From Euprymna scolopes (Eukaryota; Mollusca; Cephalopoda; Sepiida; Sepiolidae), in the NCBI GenBank assembly GCA_024364805.1, contig CM044497.1, positions 68,949,333 through 68,981,211 of the forward strand: DNA of 31,879 nt, in the 5' to 3' direction. The position numbers and the translations under genes are program-made. Positions 30,195 to 31,879 of the stretch are shown piece after piece (the first letter of the stretch is position 1; each line of letters starts with the position of its first letter). The notes under the pieces are model-generated. The model was not told the DNA's origin. It searched no databases and worked only from the letters and a program-made list of their open reading frames with translations.

Positions 30195-31261
30195 TGTTAT
30201 AGAACAGCTGCCTGTTCTTTTAAGTATGTAAAGAGGCGATAGAATAGTTCGAGAATTCGAACCTGGGAAGCTAGGTTTGGAATTAAGATTCAGGAGAATT
30301 CCGATCATACGTTTAAAATAAATAATACAGATATGTTATTGAAAAGGAATGTGCTGTTAGTAATGTTATTGAAAAAGGAATTTTATAATTCAGTTCTGTT
30401 TATGAAAATGAAACGAAATTAAAATAAGGAATTTGAAACGAAATAGGAAAATGATAAACATATTTGTAAAGTATGTTAGTCGAAAAATTAGGTTAGAGAA
30501 TTCTTCTTTGAAAGCATGTGTGGACGGGGCACGGTTTTTGGGCATGTTTTAGACAACGTGGGGCATGTCAGGCGACGGGATCGATATGCACATTGGTTGG
30601 TCATGCAATGACGTCATGAGTAAGAGATGAGTTCTCAATATAATTAGAGCTTTAGGAGGGTTAGAGTCAGTCAGAGTGGAAAGAGAGCACTGAGTCAGTG
30701 AGGGTCGGATAGAGCTGACAGGAGTCAGAAGAAACCCACCTTTGGAGGCGAGAGGTTGCAAATTGAAATCATGTAGAAACTTTGAATTCCTTGATGCAAG
30801 CCATTGATCGGTCAAGAAATAAAATGACGTCATAATCATTTTGTAGCAACTGTCTTCAGTTATGTCATTCAACAACAAAGGTATTGTGAATTTGTATTAT
30901 AAGCACTTTGTGTATAAACTCATCACAGAATGTTTCCCCCCTCAGCTCTTATAAGTAATGGCTGGTTCCTTCTTTATAATAAAAGAACTGAGAATCATCA
31001 TCTCAAAAATATATATGTTAAAGAAAGATAATGTTTATAGAAACACTCCCAGAACTGTCAAACTCTATAAATGTCAATTTAGCTCTTCTATCTATATATC
31101 TATCCCCCTCTCATGGTGTATTATATGTTGCTGTCTCTCCTTCAAAATGTATCCTGTCCCTCTTTATATATACCCTGTCTATGTCTCTAATATGAACAAC
31201 AACAAATATATGACACGCCATCTCTATAACATGAACACTCTAATAAGACCAGTACATAACA
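30195..31261. mobile_element. TG...CA insert with 4-bp target duplication, probable solo LTR
   Basis: The insert starts TGTTATAGAACAGCTG and ends CAGTACATAACA, giving TGTTAT/ATAACA inverted ends. It is flanked on both sides by TTAT (30191-30194 and 31262-31265). On either side LINE sequence continues without loss, so the 1067-bp limits are exact. It has no coding capacity. The plus strand has two perfect TGACGTCA palindromes (30609-30616, 30825-30832), an AT-rich TATA-like region near 30638 and an AATAAA at 30817-30822. These fit an LTR with its own regulatory sites. A small non-autonomous element is the alternative. Only one LTR is present, so it is a recombined fossil. It is younger than the LINE it interrupts. 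Confidence 0.65.
30609..30832. promoter_or_regulatory. Two perfect CRE/ATF palindromes
   Basis: TGACGTCA at 30609-30616 and 30825-30832, 216 bp apart, within the probable solo LTR. This 8-bp palindrome is the known binding site of CREB/ATF factors. Binding here is inferred only. Confidence 0.5.
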
Positions 31262-31265
31262 TTAT

Positions 31266-31410
31266 GAACCTATCAGAAAGAAATCATTTAATAATTGAGA
31301 AGACATTTCCAGCTTCACCATAGCTGGAGATCTTGTGAAGTAAACCTATATGCCATACCTTATCAAAGGCCTTTGATATGTCAAGAGCAATTACTCAAGA
31401 AATTTTCCTC
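31266..31410 (-). mobile_element. LINE copy, minus strand, upstream part
   Basis: Minus strand from about 31400: VIALDISKAFDKVWHIGLLH, KISSYGEAGNVFSIIK and FLSDRF (to 31266), which aligns with 22421-22555 of the LINE at 20095. The final GATAGGTTCATAA resumes as ATAAGAGTAGTAG at 30194 on the far side of the insert. The LINE is 5' truncated near 31410. Confidence 0.85.
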
Positions 31411-31856
31411 ATATGACGAAGTCATATTAGAAGAATAAGGCTATATTGAATCTAAAATATGTACATTGAATTTCTGCATAAATTGCTTAAGATAAAACAT
31501 GTCAGAAGATAAAATGTTACTACTTTAGGGTAAAAAAATATTCGGTGATTGAATTCTGATCCAGAAAACAATACTTTCTTCTTACTAGAGAACCTTGCTC
31601 ATGGAATGTGATGATTAAAGGAGTAAACTAGAGAAGCAAGAATTCTAAGGTTAATGAAAGTAAAGCTATGGTCAACTTGCTTCTCCCCTTAATTTGGTAG
31701 AGAAGCATTAGAAACTGTATGTTACTCAAGAAGACTATTTTGATGTTTAGAATCTAATTTTGACTAGAAGTTAGAGTTTTATCAGTAGTGCATACTGTGA
31801 CATATCGAGTAATATGATAAATGGTAGATTATATTACACGTATATATATATATATA
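31411..31856. other. AT-rich stretch without recognisable features, ending in (TA)n
   Basis: No gene, motif or terminus recognised. A short TA tract (31841-31856) leads into the Helitron-like end. Confidence 0.6.
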
Positions 31857-31879
31857 TCTATATATCTATAAAAGTGAAC
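31857..31879 (+). mobile_element. 5' end of another Helitron-like copy (E), cut by the window edge
   Basis: The last 23 bases (TCTATATATCTATAAAAG...) are identical to the first 23 bases of copy A at 7650-7672 and also follow a TA-rich target. Confidence 0.65.

Noticed and set aside
30549-30878. 109-codon minus-strand frame inside the TG...CA insert
   Set aside because: No recognisable motif, and it overlaps putative regulatory sites of a likely solo LTR. Probably chance.

Overview
This window looks like intergenic or intronic DNA from a large, AT-rich metazoan genome. I found no intact host gene, no RNA gene and no bacterial-style gene. The mixture of elements (APE-type LINEs, mariner, a Tc1-like element, short Helitron-like elements, Ty3/Gypsy remains, long TA/CA/TATC microsatellites) points to a repeat-rich invertebrate. 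A mollusc, possibly a cephalopod, is my best guess. This rests on repeat style only and is uncertain.

Region by region. 1-316 is a fold-back MITE. About 600-785 resembles a LINE 5' leader, followed by CA/TA microsatellites. 2300-3434 is a decayed mariner with both ends and a TA duplication. 4430-5160 is a diverged tandem array with a period near 160 bp. 5213-5330 has a tRNA-like (SINE-type) head, and 5741-6721 is an LTR-like block with a TATA/initiator promoter on the minus strand. 6722-7645 is a patchwork of a LINE scrap fused to a truncated Tc1-like element. 7650-14666 holds at least six Helitron-like elements, several of them head to tail, plus a fold-back element (9866-10252), microsatellites and an old LINE tail (11395-12605).

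15252-15984 (minus) is a broken copy of a repetitive gene family carrying an LFDI-cysteine motif, with what looks like a retained small intron. 16064-20094 is a broken Ty3/Gypsy retrotransposon with one LTR (3') and an inverted duplication of its gag start at the 5' edge. 20095-23649 is a nearly intact APE/RT LINE with a single frame break. 24602-26035 is an internally deleted LINE of a second family. 26111-27900 is an old minus-strand LINE interrupted by a plus-strand relative. 27904-28170 is a fragment of a domain that usually follows reverse transcriptases. 29112-31410 is another minus-strand LINE, split by a 1067-bp TG...CA insert with a 4-bp target duplication (a probable solo LTR). The window ends 23 nt into another Helitron-like copy.

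The elements do not form a pathway. They record repeated, nested insertion. The LINE families share a 3' end, so one reverse transcriptase may recognise several of them. The Helitron-like elements share their ends and have no RepHel gene here, so they would depend on an autonomous partner elsewhere.
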